From Rhodanobacteraceae bacterium (GTDB taxonomy: Bacteria; Acidobacteriota; Terriglobia; Terriglobales; Acidobacteriaceae), in the NCBI GenBank assembly GCA_903970285.1, contig CAJCHN010000148.1:1-64000 (forward strand): 64,000 bases of DNA, written 5' to 3'. The position numbers and the translations under genes are program-made. Positions 8,420-18,342 of this stretch are shown one piece after another (the stretch's first letter is position 1; each line of letters opens with the position of its first letter). Below the pieces are notes generated by a model. It did no database searches, was not told the DNA's origin, and saw only the letters and a program-made list of their open reading frames with translations.

Positions 8420-9226
8420 TTAATGCTGCGTCATCAGGCCGGTGCCGCTGTCGGGACCACAGGAGCCGGTTAGCGTCCAGTTGGTCACAGTCAGGGTCTT
8501 GCCGTCGGTGGAGAAATTCCCGGCTACATCCACGCTGTTTCCGGTGGACGAGTCGGCGTAGGTGAAGTTGAAGCTGCCGCCGGTGACCTGCGAGGCCGAG
8601 AGGGTGACCGGGCTGTTGAAGCAGGGATTGTTGGGAAAGGTCCCGGTTCCGCTGAGCTGGAAATTCCCGTCGGTGTCGGAGGAAGGCGTCTGCGTGAGGG
8701 TGGCGCTGACCTGGATGGACTGGCCATCCGTGTCGGAGAAGGATCCCGTGTAGTTTCCGTTGATGGAGCTGTAAGACTGGGCGTTGGCGTCGGCCGGCGC
8801 AGCAAACGCGCAGCTTCCGCCCACGACGTTGTAGGAGGCATCTGACAGCGACTTGCCATCGGCTGCGAGGGTCCCGGTGATGGTGAGCTTGCCGCCGGCG
8901 ACATTCGCCGCGGTGAGCGTGACAAGATTGTTGGCGTTGGCTGAGCCGGAGACTTCAAATGCCTGTTTGGGCGCGATGCAGGCGCTGGCGGAGTCGGAGT
9001 GGAAGATTCCGGTCATCGCTGCGGTGCTTCCGGTGAGTTCGCCGGAGATCGATGAGAGTTTGCCGGCAACCGGTGCAGCCGAGCTGATCTGCCAGTTGCC
9101 GGTGACGGCGATGGCTTTGGCGGCAGGCGTGGGAGTCATGGCGCTATTGCATCCGGCCAGGCCGAGCAGGGTTGGGAGGACGAGGCTGGCGCCGAGCAGA
9201 GCGCAGGACGAGCGATTTTCGAACAT
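8420..9226 (-). CDS. Putative secreted lipoprotein of unknown function
   Basis: 268 residues. A signal sequence with a lipobox (LAGC, about residues 23-26) predicts lipidation and outer-membrane or periplasmic location. The mature part is poor in charged residues and rich in Gly/Ser/Thr/Asn. It consists of repeated short beta-strand patterns such as GKLTITGTLAADGKSLSDASY and a later GNFSTDGKTLTVTNWTLTG-like copy, plus paired cysteines in separate repeats. This suggests a beta-sandwich or repetitive beta fold. Such glycine/threonine-rich lipoproteins are common in Acidobacteriota, but I do not recognise a named family. Confidence 0.72.
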   Translation of the reverse strand: MFENRSSCALLGASLVLPTLLGLAGCNSAMTPTPAAKAIAVTGNWQISSAAPVAGKLSSISGELTGSTAAMTGIFHSDSASACIAPKQAFEVSGSANANNLVTLTAANVAGGKLTITGTLAADGKSLSDASYNVVGGSCAFAAPADANAQSYSSINGNYTGSFSDTDGQSIQVSATLTQTPSSDTDGNFQLSGTGTFPNNPCFNSPVTLSASQVTGGSFNFTYADSSTGNSVDVAGNFSTDGKTLTVTNWTLTGSCGPDSGTGLMTQH

Positions 9227-9532
9227 GAGTGAAACTCCAGGGGCCGAGTCGGAGGCGAGCGCGCCCAGGCAGGATGAAACCAGCCGCAGGAGATTCCGCT
9301 GCGCAACCTTGAATTGAGGTCATCGTCGCACGCTTGAAAGTGAGGGACAATGACCTCTTCATCGGCTCCACTGACACTTTTGTTTACGGCACGCTACTTT
9401 GGTGGGCTGGACACAACCGCGCCACCGCAGCATGCCCCTCTGCCACTGAGCAGCTCTCCCCTGTCATTCCGCAGCGCAGCGGAGAACCTGCGGTTGCCTT
9501 TCTTCCTCACTGCCATTCTTGTGAGCGGCGGG
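9227..9532. other. Intergenic region, no gene seen
   Basis: A 306-bp gap between the end of the oxidoreductase gene (minus strand) and the start of the lipoprotein gene (minus strand), so it should carry the lipoprotein promoter. Around 9461-9495 there is a stretch beginning CTGTCATTCCGCAGCGCAGC, which resembles the short TGTCATTCTGAGCGAAGCG-type dispersed repeats found in many Acidobacteriota. Only one clear copy is seen here. Confidence 0.4.
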
Positions 9533-10663
9533 TCACCGAAGCGGAAGCGGTACGGCGCGGCCGGTTAAGGCGGACTGGTGGGCAGCGTCCAGAATCTCCG
9601 TCACGATGACGTTGGTCTTCAGCGAGGAGAGGCTGTCGCCCTCCTGGATCTGTCCGCTGAGTACGGCTTCGAGGTAGTGCAGAGGATCGTCATACGGCGC
9701 GGCAAGCGGCTGGCCATGGGTGAGGTGGCCTTCGGCTTCGTCCTTTTTTCGAACCTCAATCTGGGTGGAATCGATGGCTTTTGCATAGCCCGCGCGGCCA
9801 TACACATCCATCTGCTTCAGGGCGAACGGCCAGCTCCACGACGCCTCAACGATGGTGACAGCGTGCGGATAGGTGAGCAGGATGTCGGCTTCATCGTCGA
9901 CCCGCGGGTAGACCTCCGGCTTCACCTGCCTGGTCACTGCGGTGACGCTTTGCGGCGCTTCGCCATGCATCAGCCAGGTCATCAGGTCGGGCCCGTAGCA
10001 GCCGAAGTCGATCAGCGCGCCATCGCCGCCGCGCTTGGGGTCGGTGAGGAACGCGAGGAACTCCGGTCCGACGCCGATCTCCTTCGGGCCCTGGTGTCCG
10101 TCGCGGATCACGGTCTTGACGATGGGGCCGAGCTTATTGTCTGCCACCAGCTTGTAGGCCTCGCTATTGCTGGCGTACCAGCTGGTTTCGAAGTCGACGA
10201 GAACGTGAATGTGGGAGCGCGCGGCGGCGGCCTGCATGGCCAGCGCATCGCCGTAGGTGATGGCGAGTGGCTTTTCCATGAGCACGCTCACTCCCAGCGA
10301 AGCGCACTCCTCAACGATAGCCCGGTGCTGATCCGGCGCGGTGAAGACCAGCGCCGCCTGGGGATGGACGCGGGCGACCATCTCCGCCAGGCTGCGGAAG
10401 TGCAGGGCAGGGGACAGGTGGAATCGTTGCGCGTACGAGTCGAAGAGCGCCTGGTCGGGTTCGACGATGCCGACCAGTTGCACGTCAGGGCGGTTCAGGA
10501 TTCCTCCCGCCGGGGTGAGCGCTCCTCCGCCAAAGAATCCGGCCACATGGCCGTGCACCAGGCCGACGATTCCGACCTTGAGCGGAGCCGCGGTCTGCGA
10601 TGACGCGGAGGCGAACGTGGCGAGCAGAGTGACGAGCACGGTGACAGTTTGCTTGAGGTTCAC
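9533..10663 (-). CDS. Exported Gfo/Idh/MocA family oxidoreductase
   Basis: 376 residues. A Sec-type signal peptide (about 1-23, ending FASASSQ) precedes a Rossmann domain beginning KVGIVGLVHGHVAG, where the usual GxGxxG is altered to GLVHGH. The family EKP motif is present (VLMEKPLAIT), followed by the alpha/beta C-terminal domain with GALIDFGCYGPDLMTWLM. These are NAD(P)-dependent sugar or cyclitol dehydrogenases; exported members typically bind the cofactor tightly. The substrate is unknown. A single gene, followed by no obvious partner. Confidence 0.85.
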   Translation of the reverse strand: MNLKQTVTVLVTLLATFASASSQTAAPLKVGIVGLVHGHVAGFFGGGALTPAGGILNRPDVQLVGIVEPDQALFDSYAQRFHLSPALHFRSLAEMVARVHPQAALVFTAPDQHRAIVEECASLGVSVLMEKPLAITYGDALAMQAAAARSHIHVLVDFETSWYASNSEAYKLVADNKLGPIVKTVIRDGHQGPKEIGVGPEFLAFLTDPKRGGDGALIDFGCYGPDLMTWLMHGEAPQSVTAVTRQVKPEVYPRVDDEADILLTYPHAVTIVEASWSWPFALKQMDVYGRAGYAKAIDSTQIEVRKKDEAEGHLTHGQPLAAPYDDPLHYLEAVLSGQIQEGDSLSSLKTNVIVTEILDAAHQSALTGRAVPLPLR

Positions 10664-10787
10664 GGGGATTCCTTTGCGGATCGAGAATCAGACGCGGCGC
10701 GGCGTGACCATCCTAGAGCAAGTTGCCCTTTGCCGGGGCGAGGCTCCGGCCCGCGATCCACGTCAGCCCATTCGGTAAACTCAAGCG

Positions 10788-11468
10788 GTGGCGGAGTTCT
10801 CCTTTCGACAACGCATCGTGCTGGCGGTGGTTCCGCGCGTGGTGGCTTTAATCCTGCGAGTACTGGGTTCGACGCTGCGGTACGAAGATGTCTTTCCTGC
10901 AGGAGCGCGCGATCCGATTCCCGGCGACGCCTATCCAGGGCCAACGGTGTACGCGTTCTGGCATCGGTCCTTGCTGGCATGCGCGCATCGCTTCCGCAAG
11001 AAGGACATCGCCATCCTGATCTCGCAGAGCTTCGATGGAGAGCTGATCGCCCGAACGGTGGAGTTGCTCGGGTTCAAAGCGGTCCGTGGGTCGAGTTCGC
11101 GCGGCGGCGCCAGTGGACTGCGCGCCATGAGCGAGGCCTACACGGCCGGGCATCGCTGTGCGTTCACCGCGGATGGGCCGCGCGGGCCCTCGATGGTCGC
11201 CAAGGCCGGACCGGCCCAGTTGGCGAAGCTGGTGGAAGCTCCCTGGGTCGGCGCGTTTTATGCGCTTCCGGTGCGTGCGTGGGAGCTGAAGACCTGGGAC
11301 CGGTTCCTGATCCCGAAGCCTTTCTCCAAGGTCTACGTCAGCTTTCCGGAGCACGTACCCGCAAACGCGGCGGACCTGCAGGCCGGGATTCAAGCGGCGC
11401 TGGACGAGGCGGTCGTGATGGCAGAGAACGCCAGGCGCCTGGCGTCGGATCACGTGGCGCGACCTTGA
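10788..11468 (+). CDS. DUF374 lysophospholipid acyltransferase family protein
   Basis: A 226-residue protein of the LPLAT superfamily (DUF374). The acyltransferase blocks are visible: FWHRSLL replaces the usual HxxxxD block I, SQSFDGELIARTVELLGFKAVRGSSSRGG is the DUF374 signature region (split here around the middle), and FTADGPRGP matches the conserved DGPRGP motif. The N-terminus is amphipathic or membrane-associated. The start is GTG at 10788, placed by the family N-terminus; the ribosome-binding site is weak. The gene ends 27 bp before queA. Its role is probably lipid A or phospholipid acylation at the inner membrane; this is inference. Confidence 0.85.
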   Translation: MAEFSFRQRIVLAVVPRVVALILRVLGSTLRYEDVFPAGARDPIPGDAYPGPTVYAFWHRSLLACAHRFRKKDIAILISQSFDGELIARTVELLGFKAVRGSSSRGGASGLRAMSEAYTAGHRCAFTADGPRGPSMVAKAGPAQLAKLVEAPWVGAFYALPVRAWELKTWDRFLIPKPFSKVYVSFPEHVPANAADLQAGIQAALDEAVVMAENARRLASDHVARP

Positions 11469-11495
11469 TGCGGGGCAGGATTTAATCTGGTTGGA

Positions 11496-12563
11496 ATGCG
11501 GGTTTCCGACTTCCACTTCGATCTGCCCGAGGAACTCATTGCGCAGGCACCCCCACCCGTGCGCGGCACCAGCCGCATGCTGTCCGTCGATCGCCAGACC
11601 GGGGCGATGCGGGATGATCTCTTTGCCAGCCTTCCGGCGTACCTGCACGCGGGCGACCTGTTGATCTTGAACGACTCCCGCGTGCTGCCGGCGCGTCTCT
11701 TTGCACAGCGCCTGGGAGCGAAGACGCAGGCCGGCTCGCCGGCTCCCACCGGCCGCATCGAAGTGCTGCTCACTCAGCAACTGGAGCCGCAGGAGTGGTC
11801 GGCGCTGGTGCGGCCCGGGCGCAAGGTGCAGCCGGGAGAGACGCTGATCTTTCCGGACCCGGCGGGCGCGCCGGTGCTGAGGGCGGAGGTGCTGACCGCC
11901 GGCGATTTCGGCGAGCGGACGCTGCGGTTCGCGCCGGATCCGCAATTTCTCGAGCATCTCGACCGCATCGGGCACATGCCGCTTCCGCCTTACATCCATC
12001 GCGACGACTCGGCCGAGGACCGGACGCGCTATCAGACGGTCTATGCCGCGGCGAGTGGCTCGGCCGCTGCGCCAACCGCGGGACTGCACTTTACGCCCGA
12101 AATTTTGGACGCGCTGCGTGCCAAGGGCGTGCGGGTGGAGACGATCACGCTGCACGTGGGCCTGGGAACGTTCCAGCCGGTGCGCGCCGAGCGCGTCGAG
12201 GAGATCCGCCTCCACACCGAGCATTACACGCTCCCACCGGCAACCGCGGCGGCCATTCACGCGGCGCTCGCAGACGGCCGCCGCATCATTGCAGCCGGCA
12301 CCACGACCACGCGCATGCTCGAGCATTGCGCGGCCGAAGGACGGCTGGAGGCTCACGCGGGAGCCACCAGCATCTTCATCAGTCCGGGGCACCGGTTTCG
12401 CGTGGTCTCAGGCCTCCTGACGAACTTCCATTTGCCGCAATCGACCCTGCTGATGCTGGTCAGCGCCTTCATGGGAAGGGAACCGGCCCTTGCGGCGTAT
12501 GCGCACGCCGTCCGCGAGCGCTACCGCTTCTTCAGCTACGGCGACTGCATGCTGATTCTTTAG
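11496..12563 (+). CDS. queA: S-adenosylmethionine:tRNA ribosyltransferase-isomerase QueA
   Basis: A 355-residue enzyme that transfers and isomerises the ribose of SAM onto 7-aminomethyl-7-deazaguanine in tRNA, giving epoxyqueuosine. The family features are clear: N-terminal [28 protein letters not shown], the central [22 protein letters not shown] block, the [13 protein letters not shown] motif, HTEHY, the GTTTTRMLE region and the C-terminal [16 protein letters not shown]. Its length is normal. Other queuosine genes are not in the window. It lies in a same-strand run DUF374-queA-polA. Confidence 0.97.
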   Translation: MRVSDFHFDLPEELIAQAPPPVRGTSRMLSVDRQTGAMRDDLFASLPAYLHAGDLLILNDSRVLPARLFAQRLGAKTQAGSPAPTGRIEVLLTQQLEPQEWSALVRPGRKVQPGETLIFPDPAGAPVLRAEVLTAGDFGERTLRFAPDPQFLEHLDRIGHMPLPPYIHRDDSAEDRTRYQTVYAAASGSAAAPTAGLHFTPEILDALRAKGVRVETITLHVGLGTFQPVRAERVEEIRLHTEHYTLPPATAAAIHAALADGRRIIAAGTTTTRMLEHCAAEGRLEAHAGATSIFISPGHRFRVVSGLLTNFHLPQSTLLMLVSAFMGREPALAAYAHAVRERYRFFSYGDCMLIL

Positions 12564-12618
12564 CGAGTCCAGCGCGGAAAGGCCGGCGGGTAAGCTCCGG
12601 CGGGTAAGATTGGCATGT

Positions 12619-15528
12619 ATGGCTGCCTCCCAGAAACCTCCGGTTTACCTGCTCGATTCCATGGCCTTCATCTTTCGGGCCTATCACGCCATGCAACGGC
12701 AGCGGCCCATGTCCACCCGCACCGGTATCCCGACCGCGGCGACGTATGTCTTCGTGAACATGATCAACAAGCTGCGCAAGGACTTTGCTCCACACTATCT
12801 GGCCGCCATCTACGACGTGGGTGCTCCGGTACATCGCAACCGGCTCGCCGGGCAGTTGAAGGATGTCCAGAAGTTCAACATCAGGACGCAGGCCTTCGAG
12901 ACCGTCGAATATGGCGGCTACAAGGCCAACCGCACCGAGACACCGCCCGACCTGATCCAGCAGCAGCCCTACATCCGCCGGGCGCTGGAGGCGTTTCGCA
13001 TTCCCATCCTCTACTACGAGGGGATGGAGGCGGACGATGTAATCGGCACGCTCTCCTGCAGGCTCTCGGCGCTTGGACACCATGTCTACGTCGTCTCGTC
13101 CGACAAGGACATGATGCAGCTGGTGAACGAGCAGGTGTCCATCCTCAATCCGACCAAGGACAACCTCATCCTCGATCCGGCCGGCGTAGAAAAGGTGCTC
13201 GGCGTGCCGCCGCGTCAGGTGGTCGATGTGATGGCGCTGCGCGGCGACTCGATTGACAACATACCCGGCGCGCCGGGTATCGGCGACAAGGGCTCGGTCG
13301 AACTGATCCAGCAGTTCGGATCGGTGGAGGCGGCGCTCGACCGCGCGGATGAGGTGAAGAAGAAAACCTATCGGGAGTCGCTCCAAAACAACCGCGACAA
13401 CATCCTGCTTTCGAAGGAGCTGGTAACGATTCATACCGAGGTGCCGATCGAGTATTCGCTTGAAGCAATGCGAACCCAGCCGGTGGACAACGCGGCATGC
13501 CGCGAGCTGTTTGCCGAGCTGGAATTTACGACACTGCTGAAGGAACTCGCGCCGGCGGTGGATAACACCGTCTTCCGCTTCAACCTGAAGCCGGCGGCGG
13601 ACGAGATCGCCCGGCTGTTGGCGGACGCCAGAGACCAAGGATTGGCCATCGCCATCTTTGAGGATGCGCGCGCGCTCGCCGAGGAGACAGCGGCGGATCC
13701 CGCGGACGATGCCGAGGTAGAACCTCCGCCCGCCGAGAATATGTCGCTCTTTGGCGTCGCGCAGGCGAACCCGGGCCCACCCGTTGAGAGTGCCGGGAAG
13801 GATCCGGCATGCCGCCTAGGTATGGCCACATCACCCGACGCCGGCATGGAAGTCGCGCTCGATGCTCCCGGGCTGCGCCAAGCCCTCGAAGACGCGTCGC
13901 TGGCCAAGGACGTGCACGACCTGAAGGCGGTGCTGCGCGCGCTGGAGCCGCATGGAGTGACATTGAGGGGTGTGCGCGACGACGTGATGCTGCTGAGCTA
14001 CCTGGTGAATCCCACTCACGGCTCGCACACTCTGCCCGATATCGCCGCGCGGACGACCAGCCGGGCGCTGGTGCATCAGCCCACCAAGGAAAATCCGAGC
14101 GACCCCAAACGGCTGGCCGAAGCCGCCGCGGCCATCGCGCGGCTGGCCACGGCTCTGGGCACGCAGGTGGCCGAGGCTGGCACCTTCGAGCACCATATCC
14201 CAAAGGACGAGCCGGCGCTCGGCGGTGCGATGACGCCGGAGATGCTGTTCATCACGCCGGTAACCGCGAATCCGGAGAAGGCGTCCCCACTGCGCAAGGT
14301 CTACGAGACCATCGACCTGCCGCTGGTGCCGGTGCTGCTGCGCATGGAGCAAGCCGGGGTGCGGATCGATCCGGCCGTACTGAACCAGATGGGCTCGCGC
14401 CTCGCGGTCGAGATCGACAACCTCGCCGAGAGAATTTATGCCGATTCGGGTAGCCGCTTCAACATCAATTCGCCCAAGCAACTCGGCGACGTGCTGTTCA
14501 ACCGCATGAACCTGCCCAAGCCGATGAAGTATGGCAAGGGCAAGGTGGTTTCGACGGCGCAGGATGTGCTCGAGGAGCTGGCCGAGAGTCATCCCATCGC
14601 CGCGCTCGTCATCGAGCATCGCCAGTTGCAGAAGCTGAAGTCGACCTACCTCGATCAGCTGCCATCGCTGGCGGATGCAGACGGTCGCATCCATACGACG
14701 TTCAACCAGGTGGGCACGGCCACCGGACGGCTCTCAAGCACCAACCCGAACCTGCAGAACATTCCCACGCGAACCGCCATTGGACGCGAGATTCGCGCGG
14801 CCTTTATCGCGGGTCTGGGCGCAAACGGCGAACAAAACCTGCTCATGTCCGCCGACTACAGCCAGATCGAGCTGCGGCTGATGGCGCACTTCAGCCAGGA
14901 TCCGCTGCTGCTGAACGCCTACCGTACTGGTCAGGACATCCATACGCTGACCGCGGCGGAAGTCTTCGGCGTCGACGCCGCGACCATGGACAAGGAGACG
15001 CGCGCCCGGGCCAAGGCGGTCAACTTCGGCATCGTCTACGGCATTAGCCCGTTTGGCCTGGCGGCGCAGCTCGGCATCGATCAGAAGATCGCAAAGACCT
15101 ATATCGAGACTTACTTCGAGCGTTATGCGGGTGTCCGCCGCTTCATCGATGAGACTCTGGCGACCGTTCGCCGCGACCAGGCCGTACGCACGTGGTTCGG
15201 ACGCGTCCGGCCGATCCCCGACATCGGCTCCAGGAACCCGAACATGCGTGGCTTTGCCGAGCGCACGGCGGTGAATACGCCGCTCCAGGGTACGGCCGCC
15301 GACCTGATCAAGCTGGCCATGATCGCGCTCGACCGCGAGATTTCCGCCCGCAGGTTGAAGTCTCGCATGACCCTGCAGGTGCATGACGAACTGCTGTTCG
15401 ATGTTGTTCCCGATGAGGCGGACGAGATGCAGGCGCTGGTGAAGCACGAGATGGAACAAGTGGCGGAGTTTTCGGTGCCCATTGTTGCCGATGTGGGCCT
15501 GGGCGAGAACTGGCGCGATATCAAGTAG
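12619..15528 (+). CDS. polA: DNA polymerase I
   Basis: About 969 residues from the ATG at 12619 (a TTG three codons earlier is possible). The order is: 5' nuclease domain (about 1-300; YLLDSMAFIFRAYHA, GMEADDVIGTL, ALRGDSIDNIPGAPGIGDKG), a middle 3'-5' exonuclease-like domain (about 320-560), then the polymerase domain with motif A SADYSQIELRLMAH, motif B RAKAVNFGIVYGISPFG and motif C LQVHDELLFD. The polymerase and nuclease parts look complete. In the middle domain the ExoI DxE pair and the ExoIII YxxxD motif are not recognisable, and only an ExoII-like RDDVMLLSYLVNP remains, preceded by a low-complexity insert. Proofreading is therefore probably absent, as in Taq polymerase. Confidence 0.96.
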   Translation: MAASQKPPVYLLDSMAFIFRAYHAMQRQRPMSTRTGIPTAATYVFVNMINKLRKDFAPHYLAAIYDVGAPVHRNRLAGQLKDVQKFNIRTQAFETVEYGGYKANRTETPPDLIQQQPYIRRALEAFRIPILYYEGMEADDVIGTLSCRLSALGHHVYVVSSDKDMMQLVNEQVSILNPTKDNLILDPAGVEKVLGVPPRQVVDVMALRGDSIDNIPGAPGIGDKGSVELIQQFGSVEAALDRADEVKKKTYRESLQNNRDNILLSKELVTIHTEVPIEYSLEAMRTQPVDNAACRELFAELEFTTLLKELAPAVDNTVFRFNLKPAADEIARLLADARDQGLAIAIFEDARALAEETAADPADDAEVEPPPAENMSLFGVAQANPGPPVESAGKDPACRLGMATSPDAGMEVALDAPGLRQALEDASLAKDVHDLKAVLRALEPHGVTLRGVRDDVMLLSYLVNPTHGSHTLPDIAARTTSRALVHQPTKENPSDPKRLAEAAAAIARLATALGTQVAEAGTFEHHIPKDEPALGGAMTPEMLFITPVTANPEKASPLRKVYETIDLPLVPVLLRMEQAGVRIDPAVLNQMGSRLAVEIDNLAERIYADSGSRFNINSPKQLGDVLFNRMNLPKPMKYGKGKVVSTAQDVLEELAESHPIAALVIEHRQLQKLKSTYLDQLPSLADADGRIHTTFNQVGTATGRLSSTNPNLQNIPTRTAIGREIRAAFIAGLGANGEQNLLMSADYSQIELRLMAHFSQDPLLLNAYRTGQDIHTLTAAEVFGVDAATMDKETRARAKAVNFGIVYGISPFGLAAQLGIDQKIAKTYIETYFERYAGVRRFIDETLATVRRDQAVRTWFGRVRPIPDIGSRNPNMRGFAERTAVNTPLQGTAADLIKLAMIALDREISARRLKSRMTLQVHDELLFDVVPDEADEMQALVKHEMEQVAEFSVPIVADVGLGENWRDIK

Positions 15529-15698
15529 TCCGCCGGCTCAGTATTTCGCCAATTAGGAGGCCACTCCGCGAAAACCGTTATACTGAATGTTGCGAGGCCG
15601 TGCCCTGTTTCCGGTCCGCGCGCTGCCTGCACGACGCGCGTGGATACTCATCGGCTGCCGGCCACGTGGCAAGCAAACCCGAAAGAAGACACCTCACT

Positions 15699-16436
15699 GT
15701 GGATCATCAGACTAAAGTCGCGCTCAAACAGGATCAGTTCGTCACCACCACCGCTCACGGCCTGGATTGGGTCAGCGAAAACCGCCGCACGGTGCTGGTT
15801 GGCTCGGCTGTAGCGTTCGTAGTTCTTGTGCTGGCGGTAGTTGGCGGTGTGTTGTGGCACAGCCGCTCGCAGGCGGCGGCCAACGCCTTTGGCGACGCGA
15901 TGAACATCTACGAGACGCCCATCGCGTCGGCGACCCAGCCGGCACCTCCCGGGACCAAGACCTACGCGTCCATCGCCGAGCGGGCCAAGGACGCCAACGC
16001 GGCCTTCCGCGCGGTGGCCGATCGCTATGGCATGACGGCCGACGGGAAAAATGCGCGCTACTTCGCCGGCCTCACCTATCTGGAAGCCGGGCAGAACCAG
16101 TCGGCGGAAGACACGCTGAAGCAGGTGGCGGGCGGCTGGAACAAGCAGCTCGCGTCCCTGGCGAAGTTCGCCCTGGCAGACCTTTACCGGCAGACCGGGC
16201 GGGATGCGCAGGCAATCGAACTCTACAACGAGCTGACCGCGAAGCCTACCGACTCGGTGCCTGCCGGACTAGCTCAGATTCAGCTTGCCGAGCTCTACAC
16301 GGCCGAGGGCAAGGTGGACCAGGCGCACAAGATCTACGCGCAGCTGAAGGATAAGGACGCCAAAGGTCCGGCGGGCATGATTGCCGCGCAGAAGCTGAAT
16401 CCGGCTCCCGCCCCGGGCGGCGCGCCGCAGATGTAG
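15699..16436 (+). CDS. Membrane-anchored tetratricopeptide repeat protein (YfgM-like)
   Basis: 245 residues from a GTG at 15699 preceded by GAAAGAAG; the longer upstream open frame lacks family character. A short cytoplasmic N-terminus (DHQTKVALKQDQF) is followed by one transmembrane helix (about 27-48) and an extracytoplasmic domain with TPR-like helical pairs (AFRAVADRYG, ARYFAGLTYLEAGQ, AKFALADLYRQTGRDAQAIE). This matches the TPR_21/YfgM family, which in E. coli associates with the SecYEG translocon and periplasmic chaperones. It ends in a Pro/Ala-rich tail. It lies 170 bp after polA and converges with the MscS gene. Confidence 0.8.
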   Translation: MDHQTKVALKQDQFVTTTAHGLDWVSENRRTVLVGSAVAFVVLVLAVVGGVLWHSRSQAAANAFGDAMNIYETPIASATQPAPPGTKTYASIAERAKDANAAFRAVADRYGMTADGKNARYFAGLTYLEAGQNQSAEDTLKQVAGGWNKQLASLAKFALADLYRQTGRDAQAIELYNELTAKPTDSVPAGLAQIQLAELYTAEGKVDQAHKIYAQLKDKDAKGPAGMIAAQKLNPAPAPGGAPQM

Positions 16437-16463
16437 CTTCGCCTGCGCAACGAGTCCGGTCCC

Positions 16464-18215
16464 TCAAGGGCGCGGCCGCTCGGTCCCTTCCATCAGTCCC
16501 AGAAGGGCTGCATTGATCCGGCTGCGCGTGGTAAATCGCTCATTCGCCCGGGTCACGAAGCGCACCACCACATCCACGCCGGTCGCCGCCGGCCTCAGTT
16601 CCACCGTCGGTTTGGCGTCGAACTTGCCGACGCCGATATTCTTTGCGACTCGTTGCCACTCCAACTCCGCCTGCCCGGTATCGGTCTCGGTCTGTTCATC
16701 CACCGCCGTCTGCATCTGCTTGATCAATTCATAGGCGTCCGCGGTTGCGGGCACATTCACGCTCAACTCATCCCACATCCACTGCCCCTGGGTGGAGAAG
16801 TTGAAGAACTGTCCCCGCAGCGCGAAGCTGTTGGAAAAGCTCATGCGCCGGCCAGTCGGATGCCCCTTCGTGGTCCAGTTTCCGGTCTCCAGCAGCACCG
16901 TGCGAAACAGGCTGATCTCGGCCACCTCACCGGCCACGGAGTTGATCTCGACCCAGTCACCCACCCGGATGCCATGCCGCCCCATCAGCGAAAACCAGCC
17001 GAAGAACGCCAGAATGAAGTCCTGGAACACCACGGTTACACCGGCTGTCGCGAACCCGAGGATGGTCGGCATCTGCTGCGGCGTCCCGAAGACCACCAGC
17101 GCAACGCCGACCAGGCCAAATAGCTCCGACGTGAGCAGCACGATCGTCTCCAGGGTATGCATCCGGCGCGGTTCGGAGCTCACCCGGCGCACAGCCATGC
17201 GCCCGAAGACCGCGGCCAGCGCAGCCAGCAGCACAAGGAACGCCACCCAGGCCAGCGATTCCAGCAGCAGGTACGCCACGATGCGGTGCTGCATCCACAC
17301 CTGCGCCTGCCAGCGCTGGTACACCGTCACCAGTTGCTGATCGGTCTGAAGACGGTCGTCCAGGATGCTCATGACCCTCCGCCGCGAAGCCATCGCCTTC
17401 AGCAGCTTCACCCGGTCCGATCCCGCCAACGTCGCGACGGCGGCGCTGTCGCTGGTGCCCTCCTTCTCCAGCTGCAGATGCTGCTGATCCAGCTTTGCCG
17501 CGTCCCCTCGTGACTCACTCTCCGCCTGCTCCAGCAAGGCGACCCGGCTGCGTTGCGCGAACCACGCCCTCAGCCGCCCCAGCAGGGTGGCAAACTCCCG
17601 CGCCGCGGCCACCGCCGTCTTTTTCTGTTGTCCAGTCCCCTCGAACTTCTTCATCGCCGCTTCGCGTGCCGAGAGTTCCTGCTGGATCTCGCCGCGCTTG
17701 TCGCCGGTCGCCCGCGCCAGGTCGGCCGTCGCGTCCGCCAGCTCATCCTGATCCAGCCCCAGCTGCGCCTCCGCGATATCCGCGTCGTCGCCCGCGGTTG
17801 CTGGAGCGTTCGCCGCCTTGGCGGCCGCGTTCGCCGCATCGAGCGCCGCCTGGTCGGACTTCACCGCGGCCTTCAGGCCGGCCACCTTCGCCGCCAGCGC
17901 GGCTGCCTCGCCCTTCGGCGGCTTCTGATTCAGCTCCGCTTCGAGCAGCGCGCCCTGAAACGCCTGGTCGACCTCGTGGTCGGCGAGCCGTTCCGCGTCC
18001 TGCGCAAAGCTCTGTTCCTCGGCTGAGACCGCCAGCCCAGCCAGGGTGCGTGCCGTCTCGTATGGCGCTTGGTCCACCAGGCCGGTGTCGCCCACCTGCC
18101 CGTGCCTCAGAAAAGCCAGCTCCTGCAGCGCGCCTCGATTGACAAAGAGCAGCGCCAGCAGGACCACCAGGGCTGCCGCGGGCAGTATCACTCCCAACCG
18201 GCGTAGATCGTTCAT
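16464..18215 (-). CDS. MscS family mechanosensitive ion channel with N-terminal coiled-coil domain
   Basis: 583 residues. It has an N-terminal signal anchor (LGVILPAAALVVLLALLFVN), then about 270 residues of Ala/Glu/Lys-rich helices (probable coiled coil, periplasmic), a membrane block from about 320 (two or three helices, AYLLLESLAWVAFLVLLAAL and following), and the MscS pore and beta domain: PTILGFATAGVTVVFQDFILAFFGWF, then VGDWVEINSVAGEVAEISLFRTVL. The C-terminal alpha/beta vestibule domain is present. It is longer than E. coli MscS (286) and resembles the larger YbdG/MscK-like members. Its role is likely osmotic release. It converges with the TPR gene. Confidence 0.9.
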   Translation of the reverse strand: MNDLRRLGVILPAAALVVLLALLFVNRGALQELAFLRHGQVGDTGLVDQAPYETARTLAGLAVSAEEQSFAQDAERLADHEVDQAFQGALLEAELNQKPPKGEAAALAAKVAGLKAAVKSDQAALDAANAAAKAANAPATAGDDADIAEAQLGLDQDELADATADLARATGDKRGEIQQELSAREAAMKKFEGTGQQKKTAVAAAREFATLLGRLRAWFAQRSRVALLEQAESESRGDAAKLDQQHLQLEKEGTSDSAAVATLAGSDRVKLLKAMASRRRVMSILDDRLQTDQQLVTVYQRWQAQVWMQHRIVAYLLLESLAWVAFLVLLAALAAVFGRMAVRRVSSEPRRMHTLETIVLLTSELFGLVGVALVVFGTPQQMPTILGFATAGVTVVFQDFILAFFGWFSLMGRHGIRVGDWVEINSVAGEVAEISLFRTVLLETGNWTTKGHPTGRRMSFSNSFALRGQFFNFSTQGQWMWDELSVNVPATADAYELIKQMQTAVDEQTETDTGQAELEWQRVAKNIGVGKFDAKPTVELRPAATGVDVVVRFVTRANERFTTRSRINAALLGLMEGTERPRP

Positions 18216-18342
18216 GTTTCCTCGAGCCTGACGTATCTCCTTATGTTAACGGGGCGAGGGGATCGGCTGCGGTCTTTCTGCCAGGCTGCCTCGTCTACCG
18301 CACAGCATCAGAGGCCTGTACCCCGCACTTTGGAGGCTCCTC

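Noticed and set aside
9461-9495. Dispersed repeat of the TGTCATTC type, also weakly at 22226, 37628 and 61471
   Set aside because: Only short, imperfect resemblances to each other; not enough to define a repeat family within this window.
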